From positions 30,405 to 94,404 of the forward strand of contig CAMJDL010000009.1 of the NCBI GenBank assembly GCA_946404405.1: a DNA stretch of 64,000 nt. The letters run 5' to 3'. The notes beneath the pieces were generated by a model. The model saw only the letters and a program-made list of their open reading frames with translations, ran no database searches and had not been told where the DNA came from. Each line of letters starts with the position of its first letter. Position 1 is the stretch's first letter. Both the position numbers and the translations under genes were made by a program. Origin of the DNA: an uncultured Prevotella sp. (GTDB taxonomy: Bacteria; Bacteroidota; Bacteroidia; Bacteroidales; Bacteroidaceae). Positions 24,525 through 32,222 of this stretch are shown in pieces.

Positions 24525-26267
24525 TTATTGTTTTGCATTTTGTACTTGTTGCATGACGCGTAGGAAGTTGCCGCCCCAGATCTTCTGGATGTCCTCCTGG
24601 CTGAAACCGCGTGTCATAAGTTGACGGGTGAAATTTGTCAGTTCCGACGAGTTGGCCAATCCACGAATGCCACCGTCGCCATCGAAGTCGGTACCCAGAC
24701 CAACATGGTCGATACCCATCACGTCGATGGCATGTTCCAAGTGGCGCATCGCATCCTCGATGGTTGCTTCGCCATCCTTCACCAAGAAGCCTGGGTAAAG
24801 GGTGACTTGCATGACGCCGCCCTTCTTGGCAAGTGCTCGCATCTGGTCATCAGTCAGGTTACGTGGATGGTCGCACAAGGCACGGCAACTGCTATGACTA
24901 CATACAATCGGTGTCGTGGACATTTCCAGTGCATCATAGAAACTCTTCTCGGCAGCATGGCTCAAGTCAACCATGATGCCCAAGCGGTTCATCTCGCTGA
25001 TGACCTGATGCCCGAAGTCGCTGACACCATTGTGAGTCTGACTGCCTTTGGCCGAGTCGCAGATGTCGTTGTCGCCATTATGGCAAAGCGTCATATAGAC
25101 AATGCCACGCTCTGCAAAATGATGCAGATTCTCTATCTTGCCATCCAAGGCGTGTCCGTTTTCTATGCCCATCATAATGCTCTTTTTGCCCAGATGCTTG
25201 TTCATCCAGAGGTCATTGGGTGTGCGGGCTATGCTGAGATAGCGATTATTCCGTTCTACTAAGGCTTCAATCTTGTCGAAGATGTCATCAGCATATTCCT
25301 TCGGATGGTCGGTAGGCTGATGCAGGTAAGCCACCATAATGGTTGCATCCTGACGACCCTCTGTCATCTTGTGGAGGTCGACGAGCAGTTGTTTGTCACG
25401 CGTACCAAAGTCAACACCCTTGGGGAAAAACATCGGGGTGTCGCAATGGGTATCGAGCGTCAGCACACGCTGGTGCATGTCGCAAGCAGCACGATAGGCT
25501 GTGGCCTCGTTGACGAGCCATTCGAAAAGGGGCAGGCCCTCTGCAAGGCATTCAGGATGCCACTGTACGCCCAAGATGCTCTTATACTCTGTGCTTTCAA
25601 TAGCCTCGATAGTGCCATCAGGCGCTGTTGCTGTAACACGGAACTTCTGGCCTGCGTCGCCTACAGCCTGATGGTGGAACGAGTTGACAAATAACGTTGA
25701 ACGTTGAACGTTTAATGTTGAACGTTGGGCTTCGCTATATATATTATATAAGGTGGAATCCTTCTCGACGGTAACGCTATGGGTGGGCTCTGAACGGTCG
25801 GCATCTTGTGAATGCTTCACAGTGGTAGGATTGATATCCTGTCGCACTTTGCCGCCTAAGGCCATCGCCAGTGTCTGAATACCACGACAGATACCTAAAA
25901 TAGGTATTTGACGATTGTAGGCCAGGCGGGTGATGAGTAATTCTGGCAGATCGCGTTCGCTATTAATACCTCCGAGTGCGGTTATGGGTTCTTCACCTCC
26001 ATACAAAGGATTGTAGTCGGCACCACCGCTGAGAATCAGGCCGTCGATATGCTCCAATGTGTTGATGATGCTGTCCGTATCTGACAAAGGAGGAATGATG
26101 ACGGGGACGCCACCAGCCTTTTGAACGGAACGATAATAGCCGTCTGCCAATTTGCAGGTATTCTCGCCATAGTTACTCGTGATGCCGATGACGGGTCGGC
26201 GCTGAGCTTCTGGGAAAGAAGCAAAGACAGTAGCCAATTGCGACTGCCAGTCGAATCGGTTTGCCAT
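24525..26267 (-). CDS. Fusion of a class I amidotransferase-like hydrolase (C26) and a membrane dipeptidase (M19)
   Basis: A 580-residue fused protein. Residues about 25-265 are a gamma-glutamyl hydrolase-like domain (GITSNYGENTCKLADGY; nucleophile Cys in GICRGIQTLAMALGG; His-Glu in GVQWHPE). Residues about 270-575 are a renal-dipeptidase-like domain (LTLDTHCDTP, GIENGHAL, DLSHAAEKSFYDAL, CSHSSCRALCDHPRNLTD, GTDFDGDGG), with the zinc ligands intact. No signal peptide is seen, so gamma-glutamyl compounds and dipeptides would be processed in the cytoplasm. An in-frame period-7 tract (25693-25727) encodes QRSTLNVQRSTL in domain one. The start at 26267 follows the Lrp gene by 4 bp. Confidence 0.86.
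   Translation of the reverse strand: MANRFDWQSQLATVFASFPEAQRRPVIGITSNYGENTCKLADGYYRSVQKAGGVPVIIPPLSDTDSIINTLEHIDGLILSGGADYNPLYGGEEPITALGGINSERDLPELLITRLAYNRQIPILGICRGIQTLAMALGGKVRQDINPTTVKHSQDADRSEPTHSVTVEKDSTLYNIYSEAQRSTLNVQRSTLFVNSFHHQAVGDAGQKFRVTATAPDGTIEAIESTEYKSILGVQWHPECLAEGLPLFEWLVNEATAYRAACDMHQRVLTLDTHCDTPMFFPKGVDFGTRDKQLLVDLHKMTEGRQDATIMVAYLHQPTDHPKEYADDIFDKIEALVERNNRYLSIARTPNDLWMNKHLGKKSIMMGIENGHALDGKIENLHHFAERGIVYMTLCHNGDNDICDSAKGSQTHNGVSDFGHQVISEMNRLGIMVDLSHAAEKSFYDALEMSTTPIVCSHSSCRALCDHPRNLTDDQMRALAKKGGVMQVTLYPGFLVKDGEATIEDAMRHLEHAIDVMGIDHVGLGTDFDGDGGIRGLANSSELTNFTRQLMTRGFSQEDIQKIWGGNFLRVMQQVQNAKQ
25693..25727. repeat. Period-7 tract inside the C26-M19 gene
   Basis: AACGTTG, AACGTTG, AACGTTT, AATGTTG, AACGTTG: five heptamers. 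The same heptamer is used at 57336-57353 inside another gene. Confidence 0.88.
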
Positions 26268-26271
26268 GTTT

Positions 26272-26736
26272 TTATTCTTCAAATGAAACAGGAATGTCGC
26301 GCTTGATGCTCTGTTCCAGCGAGATGAGCGTCTCAGTAGCCACCACACCAGGAATATCCTGGAGACGTCCGTTGAGCAGATGCATCAACTGCTCGTTGTC
26401 ACGTGCATATAGTTTTACCATCATGGTGTATGGGCCAGTAGTAAAGTGGCACTCCACGATTTCCGGTATATGGCGCAGACACTCTACGACGTCCTTGTAC
26501 ATCGAGCCACGTTCCAGTGTGATACCCACATAGGTACAGGTAGAATAACCCAGACTTTTGGGGTTGACATCGAAACCGCTACCCATGATGACGCCTGCAT
26601 CTATCAGATGTTGTACACGTTGGTGGATGGCTGCACGGCTCACGTTACACTCTGCGGCAACATCCTTGAACGGAATGCGCGCATTTTTCGACAGAATACT
26701 AAGGATTTTCTTGTCTAGATTGTCGATTTTTTCCAT
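26272..26736 (-). CDS. Lrp/AsnC-family transcriptional regulator
   Basis: A 154-residue regulator. The N-terminal helix-turn-helix (DNLDKKILSILSKNARIPFKDVAAECNVSRAAIHQRVQHL) is followed by the RAM ligand-binding domain (VGITLERGSMYKDVVECL, YTMMVKLYARD). It is the first gene of an operon with the C26-M19 hydrolase and the M28 peptidase, so it may tune peptide or amino-acid metabolism in response to an amino acid. Length is typical. Confidence 0.94.
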   Translation of the reverse strand: MEKIDNLDKKILSILSKNARIPFKDVAAECNVSRAAIHQRVQHLIDAGVIMGSGFDVNPKSLGYSTCTYVGITLERGSMYKDVVECLRHIPEIVECHFTTGPYTMMVKLYARDNEQLMHLLNGRLQDIPGVVATETLISLEQSIKRDIPVSFEE

Positions 26737-26766
26737 TGCTTATAGTTTTATATTACAATTTGTAAG

Positions 26767-26797
26767 CAAAAGTACGCATTTTTATTGAAATACCAAA
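26767..26797 (-). promoter_or_regulatory. Consensus promoter of the Lrp operon
   Basis: Minus strand TTTG (26797-26794), 19 nt, TACTTTTG (26774-26767). Confidence 0.82.
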
Positions 26798-26841
26798 CAT
26801 TTTGCAAGGAAAATGTGCAAAAAAATGTGCAAAATGCTGAC

Positions 26842-27474
26842 TTATCGTTTGCGAATGAGTGTCAAACCGTCGCGAAGTGGCAGTATGACTTGCTCTACGC
26901 GTTCGTCGTGCATCACGTAGTCGTTGAACGTCTCAATGCCACGGGTCTGTGGGTCGCGGTCGTAGTTGTGGTCTACAACATGCCCGTCCCATAGCGTGTT
27001 GTCTGCCAGGATAAAACAACCTGGTCGCAGCAGACTAAGCACCGTCTCGTAGGTGTCCTGATAGGTGCGCTTGTCGCCGTCGATAAAGGCCATATCGAAG
27101 GTGATGCCCAACTTTGGGGCCTCTGTGTTGGCATCGCCAATGATAAAGCGGATGCGGTCGGCAACGGGAGAACCCTCTATCCACGGGCGGGTAAAGTCCT
27201 CCTGTTCGTCGTTGATTTCGAAGGTGTAAACCATACCATCCTCTTCGAGTCCTTCAGCCATGCAGATGGCGGAATAGCCGCTGAAGGTTCCTACTTCCAG
27301 AATGTTTTTGGGACGAATCATGCGCACCAGCATCTTCAGCAGACGGCCCTGCAGATGGCCTGATGCCATGCGACCATGCAGCATGTGGATATTGGTGGCG
27401 CGCCAAAGCCGATACAGGTAGTCGGGCTCAGGCTCGATATGTGCGAGGATGTAGTCGTCTAATGCATAATTCAT
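26842..27474 (-). CDS. Class I SAM-dependent O-methyltransferase
   Basis: A 210-residue catechol-O-methyltransferase-like enzyme. The SAM site is ILEVGTFSGYSAICMAEGL; the metal and catalytic region is MAFIDGDKRTY with ILADNTLWDGHV. Bacterial members methylate small phenols or tRNA hydroxyls (TrmR type); the substrate here is open. It follows aroQ by 9 bp in an operon. Its start codon and first codons (MNYAL), and the stop of aroQ, both lie in a period-7 tract. Confidence 0.9.
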   Translation of the reverse strand: MNYALDDYILAHIEPEPDYLYRLWRATNIHMLHGRMASGHLQGRLLKMLVRMIRPKNILEVGTFSGYSAICMAEGLEEDGMVYTFEINDEQEDFTRPWIEGSPVADRIRFIIGDANTEAPKLGITFDMAFIDGDKRTYQDTYETVLSLLRPGCFILADNTLWDGHVVDHNYDRDPQTRGIETFNDYVMHDERVEQVILPLRDGLTLIRKR

Positions 27475-27488
27475 AATGCATAATTAAT
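27461..27488. repeat. Period-7 tract at the aroQ/methyltransferase junction
   Basis: AATGCAT, AATTCAT, AATGCAT, AATTAAT. It contains the methyltransferase ATG (27474-27472) and the aroQ stop (27486-27484). Confidence 0.82.
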
Positions 27489-27900
27489 AACGCAGCGCTT
27501 CGATGGCAAGGCGATAGCTGTCGAGTCCAAAGCCGCAGATGACACCACGGCAGGCTGCGGAAATCATAGAATGATGGCGGAACTCCTCGCGCTGGTGGAC
27601 ATTGCTGATGTGTACCTCGATGACGGGCGACTTCAACGAACGGATGCAGTCGTGCAAGGCAACGGAGGTATGCGTGTAGGCACCAGCATTCAGCACAATA
27701 CCATCATAGGTGAAACCGACTTCCTGCATCTTGTTGATAAGCTCACCCTCGACGTTGCTTTGGAAATATTCAATCGTGATGTCAGGAAACTTAGCCTGCA
27801 ATTGGGGCAAGTACTGTTCAAACGACGACGAACCATAGATGCCAGGTTCGCGGACGCCCAGCAGATTTAAATTCGGACCATTGACAATGAGAATTTTCAT
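27484..27900 (-). CDS. aroQ: 3-dehydroquinate dehydratase, type II
   Basis: A 138-residue dodecameric dehydratase of the shikimate pathway, converting 3-dehydroquinate to 3-dehydroshikimate. Recognisable by NGPNLNLLGVREPGIYG (catalytic Tyr), QSNVEGELIN, NAGAYTHTSVALHDCI and EVHISNVHQREEFRHHS (catalytic His). The length is typical. It is transcribed away from xerD from an overlapping divergent promoter region and is followed by the O-methyltransferase gene. Confidence 0.96.
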   Translation of the reverse strand: MKILIVNGPNLNLLGVREPGIYGSSSFEQYLPQLQAKFPDITIEYFQSNVEGELINKMQEVGFTYDGIVLNAGAYTHTSVALHDCIRSLKSPVIEVHISNVHQREEFRHHSMISAACRGVICGFGLDSYRLAIEALRY

Positions 27901-27917
27901 AATTCAAAAAGTTTTTG

Positions 27918-27939
27918 TACCTTTGCGGCTACAAAGGTA
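27918..27939. promoter_or_regulatory. Overlapping divergent promoters of aroQ and xerD
   Basis: TACCTTTG on the plus strand (27918-27925, for xerD) and TACCTTTG on the minus strand (27939-27932, for aroQ) face each other with six bases between, forming a palindrome. Each predicted start site lies within the other promoter's -7 box. Confidence 0.75.
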
Positions 27940-27948
27940 AACAATTAA

Positions 27949-28866
27949 ATGGAAACAGACAAGAAAACGCATACAAATATTATACGTAGTTATCAGCGCT
28001 ACCTGAAATTGCAGCGCGGATATTCGCCCAATACGTTGGAAGCGTATATGCGTGACCTGCTGAAGCTGATTGGCTACTTGGAGGATGTGAATAAGGATGT
28101 GCTTGACGTGCAGTTAGCTGACTTGCAGCACTTTGCCGCTTCGTTGCACGACATCGGCATCCATGCACGTTCGCAATGCCGAATACTGAGTGGCGTACGC
28201 TCGTTCTTCCGTTTCCTGGAGTTAGAAGGTTATCGCGATGACGACCCCAGCGAACTCTTGGAATCGCCGGTATTGGGTGAGCATTTGCCCGAAGTCCTCT
28301 CTGCGGAAGAAGTGGACATGCTGGAGGGCGCCATTGACCTGTCGAAATGGGAGGGACAGCGCAATCGTACTATTATTGAAGTGCTCTTCTCGTGCGGACT
28401 CCGCGTCTCAGAACTAGTCAATCTGAAACTATCCGACCTTTTTCTACAAGAACAGTATGTGCGCGTCATGGGAAAAGGCTCGAAGGAACGCTTGGTTCCC
28501 ATCTCACCTCGTGCCATTAAGGAACTCGACTATTGGTTCATGGATCGAAGCAATATGAAGATAAAACCTGGCGAGGAAGACTATGTGTTCCTGAACCGAC
28601 GGGGCGCCCATCTTACTCGCGTCATGATACTCATCATGATTAAGGAAACAGCAGTAGCAGCTGGCATCCAGAAGACCATTTCGCCCCACACCCTGCGCCA
28701 CTCGTTTGCTACGGCCCTGCTCGAAGGCGGTGCCGACCTTCGTGCCATCCAGGCTATGCTGGGTCACGAGTCAATAGGTACGACGGAGATTTACACTCAC
28801 ATCGATATGTCGACATTGAGGGAACAGATTCTGAATCACCATCCGCGCAATATGAAACACAAATGA
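27949..28866 (+). CDS. xerD: Tyrosine recombinase XerD/XerC type
   Basis: A 305-residue site-specific recombinase of the type that resolves chromosome dimers at dif. The N-terminal SAM-like DNA-binding domain (YQRYLKLQRGYSPNTLEAYMRDL) covers residues 8-95. The catalytic domain carries Arg in CGLRVSELVNL, Lys in GKGSKERLVP, HTLRHSFAT, GHESIGTTEIY and the nucleophile Tyr near residue 285. The length and the absence of nearby integrase cargo favour a housekeeping Xer protein over a phage integrase. Whether it is XerC or XerD is not decided by sequence here. Confidence 0.92.
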   Translation: METDKKTHTNIIRSYQRYLKLQRGYSPNTLEAYMRDLLKLIGYLEDVNKDVLDVQLADLQHFAASLHDIGIHARSQCRILSGVRSFFRFLELEGYRDDDPSELLESPVLGEHLPEVLSAEEVDMLEGAIDLSKWEGQRNRTIIEVLFSCGLRVSELVNLKLSDLFLQEQYVRVMGKGSKERLVPISPRAIKELDYWFMDRSNMKIKPGEEDYVFLNRRGAHLTRVMILIMIKETAVAAGIQKTISPHTLRHSFATALLEGGADLRAIQAMLGHESIGTTEIYTHIDMSTLREQILNHHPRNMKHK

Positions 28867-28890
28867 TGGCAGGTGACAGCTACCTGCCAT
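28866..28890. repeat. Hairpin at the xerD stop codon
   Basis: ATGGCAGGT and ACCTGCCAT pair around GACAGCT, starting on the last base of the stop. No T-run follows, so it is a weak terminator candidate. Confidence 0.55.
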
Positions 28891-29014
28891 CTCCGACGTT
28901 GTTTGCTGGACAAAAGGAGCAGACGACTGTTCTAAAGTAAGCAGACGGGGAGTACAAAGTAAGAGGAAAGGGTGCGAAACGCCTTTGCGCAGGGACTCCG
29001 AAGTATCCTCGCAA

Positions 29015-29080
29015 CCTTTTGCGCCTACGCAAAAGACCGTGCGCGTATACGCAAAAGACCTTGCGCCTATACGCAAAAAC
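29015..29080. repeat. Three tandem 22-nt palindromic units
   Basis: Units 29015-29036, 29037-29058 and 29059-29080. Unit one has CTTTTGCG / CGCAAAAG arms around CCTA. All share ACGCAAAA at the same offset. Same family as 11856-11921. Confidence 0.9.
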
Positions 29081-29100
29081 AGTTGTCCTGTTTTTGCATC

Positions 29101-29210
29101 AGGGTATAGTAGGGTATAGTTAGGGTATAGTTGCTTGCAACTATACCCTAACTTAAACGTTTGTCTTTGAATGGTTTACGACGAATCAGGGTATAGAGGG
29201 TATAGTCGAA
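29101..29210. repeat. AGGGTATAG repeats with a 17-bp perfect hairpin
   Basis: AGGGTATAG occurs at 29101, 29111 and 29122 and twice more near 29190-29205. AGTTAGGGTATAGTTGC (29118-29134) is exactly complementary to 29137-29153 with a 2-nt loop. Confidence 0.85.
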
Positions 29211-29259
29211 CGTTTTTTTGGTTCTATATCAATTTGGTGGTAATTCGGATGACACGCAG

Positions 29260-30798
29260 CTAATGCTGTACATGTTGGTGGAAGTAGTCGAAGTGAGCGA
29301 TGCCGTCGTCGCCATAACAGAAAAGGCCCGTGCGGATGCCTTTCCAATAGCCTGAACGCATGGGGAATGCGTCGCCGGCTTTTTTGAACCGTCGTCCGTC
29401 CGTACTGTAGTAAAACTGATGGCGATTTTCTATGCAGTCGTTTGTCACGCGTAGCCAGACTTTGTCATATTTCCCTGGTTTCACGATTTGTCGCTGACCA
29501 TGTGCCTCAATAAAGATGCCTTTTTGACAGAGGCCGATGCCACGAAACAACTTGCCGCTACAGAAGAGTCCCGCATAGCAATGGCCTGAGGAAGATACTA
29601 ATGTGGTGCTCTCACTCTGATAGCCGATGACTTTCTGCGTCAGCTGATTACGGCATTGTTTCAGACTGTCGGCAGGCAAGGCCTTCAATGTGAGCCACCC
29701 CTTGCGATCGTTGAGGCTCCAATGCGTATCTACAGGGTTATGGTTCCATTGCCATTGCAGGCCAAGGGTGCCTGAAAAGTCATCGTCAGTCTGGAGGGCG
29801 AAGGCGGTGGTGGTTTTGTCATTGGGGGCAGCGGCAAAACCGCTGCCAACACTATAGGCAGTGGCAAAACCACTGCCGACAACTGGTTCGCCAATGCCGT
29901 TGCCATCGTGGTCGATACCTATTACGGGCCAGTCGTTCTCCCAATGGGCGGGCTGCAGATGCACCACACGTCCCAAGACGGGCGTCTCCTGGAAATGATA
30001 GAACCACCACTGGCCATCGGGCGTGTCAACCAATGCCCCCTGATGAGGTCCGTTGACGTTGGTGGAACCCTGTTCGAGGACGATGCGCCGTTCGTAGGGA
30101 CCGTAGATGTTGCGAGCACGAAGCACCGTCTGCCAACCCGTGCCAACACCACCTTCAGGTATAATCAGATAGTAGTAGCCATTGCGTTTCAGGAACTTTG
30201 TGCCTTCAGCTACGGGGCCAGTATATACCGTCACGCCGTCGTCCAACAGCTGACGTCCATCGGGTGACATACGGTGTACGATGATGGGGCCTGCACGATG
30301 ACGACTACGACCTAGATACGCCTGTCCGTCTTCATCCCAGAAGGGGCACGGATCCTCCCATTTCTCTACGCGCTTCACCAGATGCAGCGGTGCCCAAGGA
30401 CCATTAGGGTCTTTTGCCGTAGACATATAGAGTCCCTCGTCGGGTGTGCAGAAATAGACGTAGAACAGACCGTCGTGATAGCGGATGGCCGGAGCCCACG
30501 AACCGCCTGCATAGTGCTGGTTGCTGTCCCAGCCAGGTTCGTCGAAGCGGCGGTATATCTGACTGATATAGCGCCAGTTCACCAGATCTTCAGACTCAAG
30601 AACTTGCATGCCCATAAAGTGGAAGTCGGAGGCCACCATATAGTATTTATTCCCCACACGAATCACGTCAGGGTCGCTGAAGTCGGCATTCAGCACAGGG
30701 TTGCGGTATGTGCCGTCGCCTTGATCACCCCAACTACGAGTCTGGGCTGCTAAAGACAACGATAGCAGGATGAGCAGGCAGGTGAGAGCGTGTTTCAT
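29260..30798 (-). CDS. Glycoside hydrolase family 43, exported
   Basis: A 512-residue exported enzyme. The start at 30798 overlaps the GH28 stop (ATGA) and begins a signal peptide (MKHALTCLLILLSLSLAAQ). The five-bladed propeller carries the catalytic base in NADFSDPDV, the pKa modulator Asp in WAPAIRYHDG and the acid Glu in VAEGTKFLK. A C-terminal beta-sandwich follows from about residue 340 (FSGTLGLQWQWNHNP). GH43 enzymes act as arabinofuranosidases or xylosidases; with GH28 next door, pectin side chains are a likely substrate. Between the two domains, two 21-bp hairpins spaced 30 bp apart encode two GSGFA-containing decapeptides, an apparent insertion. Confidence 0.88.
   Translation of the reverse strand: MKHALTCLLILLSLSLAAQTRSWGDQGDGTYRNPVLNADFSDPDVIRVGNKYYMVASDFHFMGMQVLESEDLVNWRYISQIYRRFDEPGWDSNQHYAGGSWAPAIRYHDGLFYVYFCTPDEGLYMSTAKDPNGPWAPLHLVKRVEKWEDPCPFWDEDGQAYLGRSRHRAGPIIVHRMSPDGRQLLDDGVTVYTGPVAEGTKFLKRNGYYYLIIPEGGVGTGWQTVLRARNIYGPYERRIVLEQGSTNVNGPHQGALVDTPDGQWWFYHFQETPVLGRVVHLQPAHWENDWPVIGIDHDGNGIGEPVVGSGFATAYSVGSGFAAAPNDKTTTAFALQTDDDFSGTLGLQWQWNHNPVDTHWSLNDRKGWLTLKALPADSLKQCRNQLTQKVIGYQSESTTLVSSSGHCYAGLFCSGKLFRGIGLCQKGIFIEAHGQRQIVKPGKYDKVWLRVTNDCIENRHQFYYSTDGRRFKKAGDAFPMRSGYWKGIRTGLFCYGDDGIAHFDYFHQHVQH
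29827..29877. repeat. Two palindromic elements inside the GH43 gene
   Basis: Hairpins at 29827-29847 and 29857-29877, cores GCGGCAAAACCGC and GTGGCAAAACCAC, spaced exactly 30 bp. The first core recurs identically in the aminotransferase gene at 34861-34873. Confidence 0.9.
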
Positions 30799-32222
30799 TG
30801 GACGTCTTCTTTTACGAAATCTGGTCTTGCATCCGTCTGTTCTGTGGAGGTTTCGATGTTGTCGAAGTGAACCGAGCGTGCATGACGGACATAGAATCCC
30901 TTGGCGGGCAGCGGGCCCCACATGGTAGCTTCAGGATACTCGGCAGCCTTTTCGTCACGAAGCGCCTTGTTAATATCGGACAGTTGTCGCTTCGTCAGGC
31001 CTCCGTTGTGGTGAATGCTAACGTTACTGACATGTACGTCTTCCACAGGATGGCCAGGAAGTCCCGTGATAGAACATCCGTAGTTGCCACAGTCTCTTGC
31101 GCGTACATTATTAATATATACACCTCGTATGCTGCCCACCGTTTCTATGCTGTCTGGCTTCTGACTACGTGTGGCACCCTCGTTGCCGCCTTGCACATTC
31201 TGCGCCACAAAGGCATCGGCCCCGTTTTTACTGAACGTCCAGCCGCGACCACGATGGCCCAGACGGACGAAGATGGGCGATTCGGTACCAACAATCGACA
31301 TACCGTCAACGCTGACGTTCTCCATCAGTCCGCCATCCACTATCTCTAACGACAATGCTGATGTGCCACGAGGACATCCGAAGAACTGAGTGCTCTGGTC
31401 GTCGCTGGGTTTCACCACAATGCCACGAATCGAGATGTTGCGGAATCCCCCATTGGTCTCTGTGCCCAGCTTTACCGCATTACAATGCGACGAAACAATG
31501 CAGTTCTCGATGGCGATGTCTTCGCAAAGTCGTGGCGAAGTGGACTTCAGCGTGATGCCGTCATCGTCGGAGTCAGCTATCACACCACGTACTATGACAT
31601 CGTGACAGCCGTCCAAGTCCAGCGCATCGTTGTTGTAGTTGTTGCGGTTCGTGACCTTGATGCCGTCAATCCGCACACGGTCGCAGGCCAGATAGTGCTG
31701 CATCCAGCAACCGCTGTTACGTAGCGAGATGTCTTTGATGAAGATATTCCTACTCTGGATAAAGCGTAACAGATGCGGACGTGTGATGCCTTCGTCGTTC
31801 CATGATAGTTTAGGAAATACGCGGCCCTGTCCGTCGATAGTTCCGTAGCCGTCAATGACCACGTTTTCCACAGAGTCGGCATATACCAACTGAATGGTTG
31901 GCGTATGCGTTCGCAACGACTTGTAGCTCGTTGTCATGCAGCGATAGTCCTGCAAATCCGTTGAACCATAGAGCGTTGCCCCCAACTCCAGATGCAGGTT
32001 GACGTTGCTGCGCAGTACGATGCTACCAGTCTTGTAGTTGCCTGCTGGTATCACCACACGACCGCCACCAGCCTCAGAACAAAGGTCGATGCATTGTTGC
32101 AAAACAGAAGTGCACAAGACTGTTGTATCGCTCTTTGCACCAAAGTCGGTAATGATATAATTACGGGCTGCTACCGTCAAGGAAATGCCCATCAGCAGCC
32201 CGCAGAAAAAGATTCGCCTCAT
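30795..32222 (-). CDS. Glycoside hydrolase family 28 (polygalacturonase-type), exported
   Basis: A 475-residue right-handed beta-helix enzyme with a signal peptide (MRRIFFCGLLMGISLTVAA). Catalytic aspartates appear in NNDALDLDG and DSDDDGITLKS; the His is in SSHCNAVKLGTE. Family members hydrolyse homogalacturonan or release galacturonate from rhamnogalacturonan. The gene overlaps OPT upstream and GH43 downstream, each by an ATGA, so the three are translationally coupled. Pectin-derived oligosaccharide breakdown in the periplasm is the likely role. Confidence 0.9.
   Translation of the reverse strand: MRRIFFCGLLMGISLTVAARNYIITDFGAKSDTTVLCTSVLQQCIDLCSEAGGGRVVIPAGNYKTGSIVLRSNVNLHLELGATLYGSTDLQDYRCMTTSYKSLRTHTPTIQLVYADSVENVVIDGYGTIDGQGRVFPKLSWNDEGITRPHLLRFIQSRNIFIKDISLRNSGCWMQHYLACDRVRIDGIKVTNRNNYNNDALDLDGCHDVIVRGVIADSDDDGITLKSTSPRLCEDIAIENCIVSSHCNAVKLGTETNGGFRNISIRGIVVKPSDDQSTQFFGCPRGTSALSLEIVDGGLMENVSVDGMSIVGTESPIFVRLGHRGRGWTFSKNGADAFVAQNVQGGNEGATRSQKPDSIETVGSIRGVYINNVRARDCGNYGCSITGLPGHPVEDVHVSNVSIHHNGGLTKRQLSDINKALRDEKAAEYPEATMWGPLPAKGFYVRHARSVHFDNIETSTEQTDARPDFVKEDVQ

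Larger units (their letters stand above)
28867..29259. other. Gene-free stretch with repeat arrays
   Basis: Nothing coding is seen. It contains the three-unit 22-nt array 29015-29080 and the AGGGTATAG repeats with a 17-bp hairpin (29101-29210). Confidence 0.75.

Noticed and set aside
24525..26348. Longer start (26348) for the C26-M19 gene
   Set aside because: The extension overlaps the Lrp coding sequence; the ATG at 26267 lies 4 bp after the Lrp stop and before the conserved domain.
27949..28866. XerD-like gene as a sign of an integrated element
   Set aside because: Length and motifs fit a housekeeping Xer recombinase, neighbours are housekeeping genes, and no attachment site or cargo was seen.
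29156..29259. Possible tRNA or small RNA near the AGGGTATAG repeats
   Set aside because: No cloverleaf, TTC-arm or promoter could be recognised.
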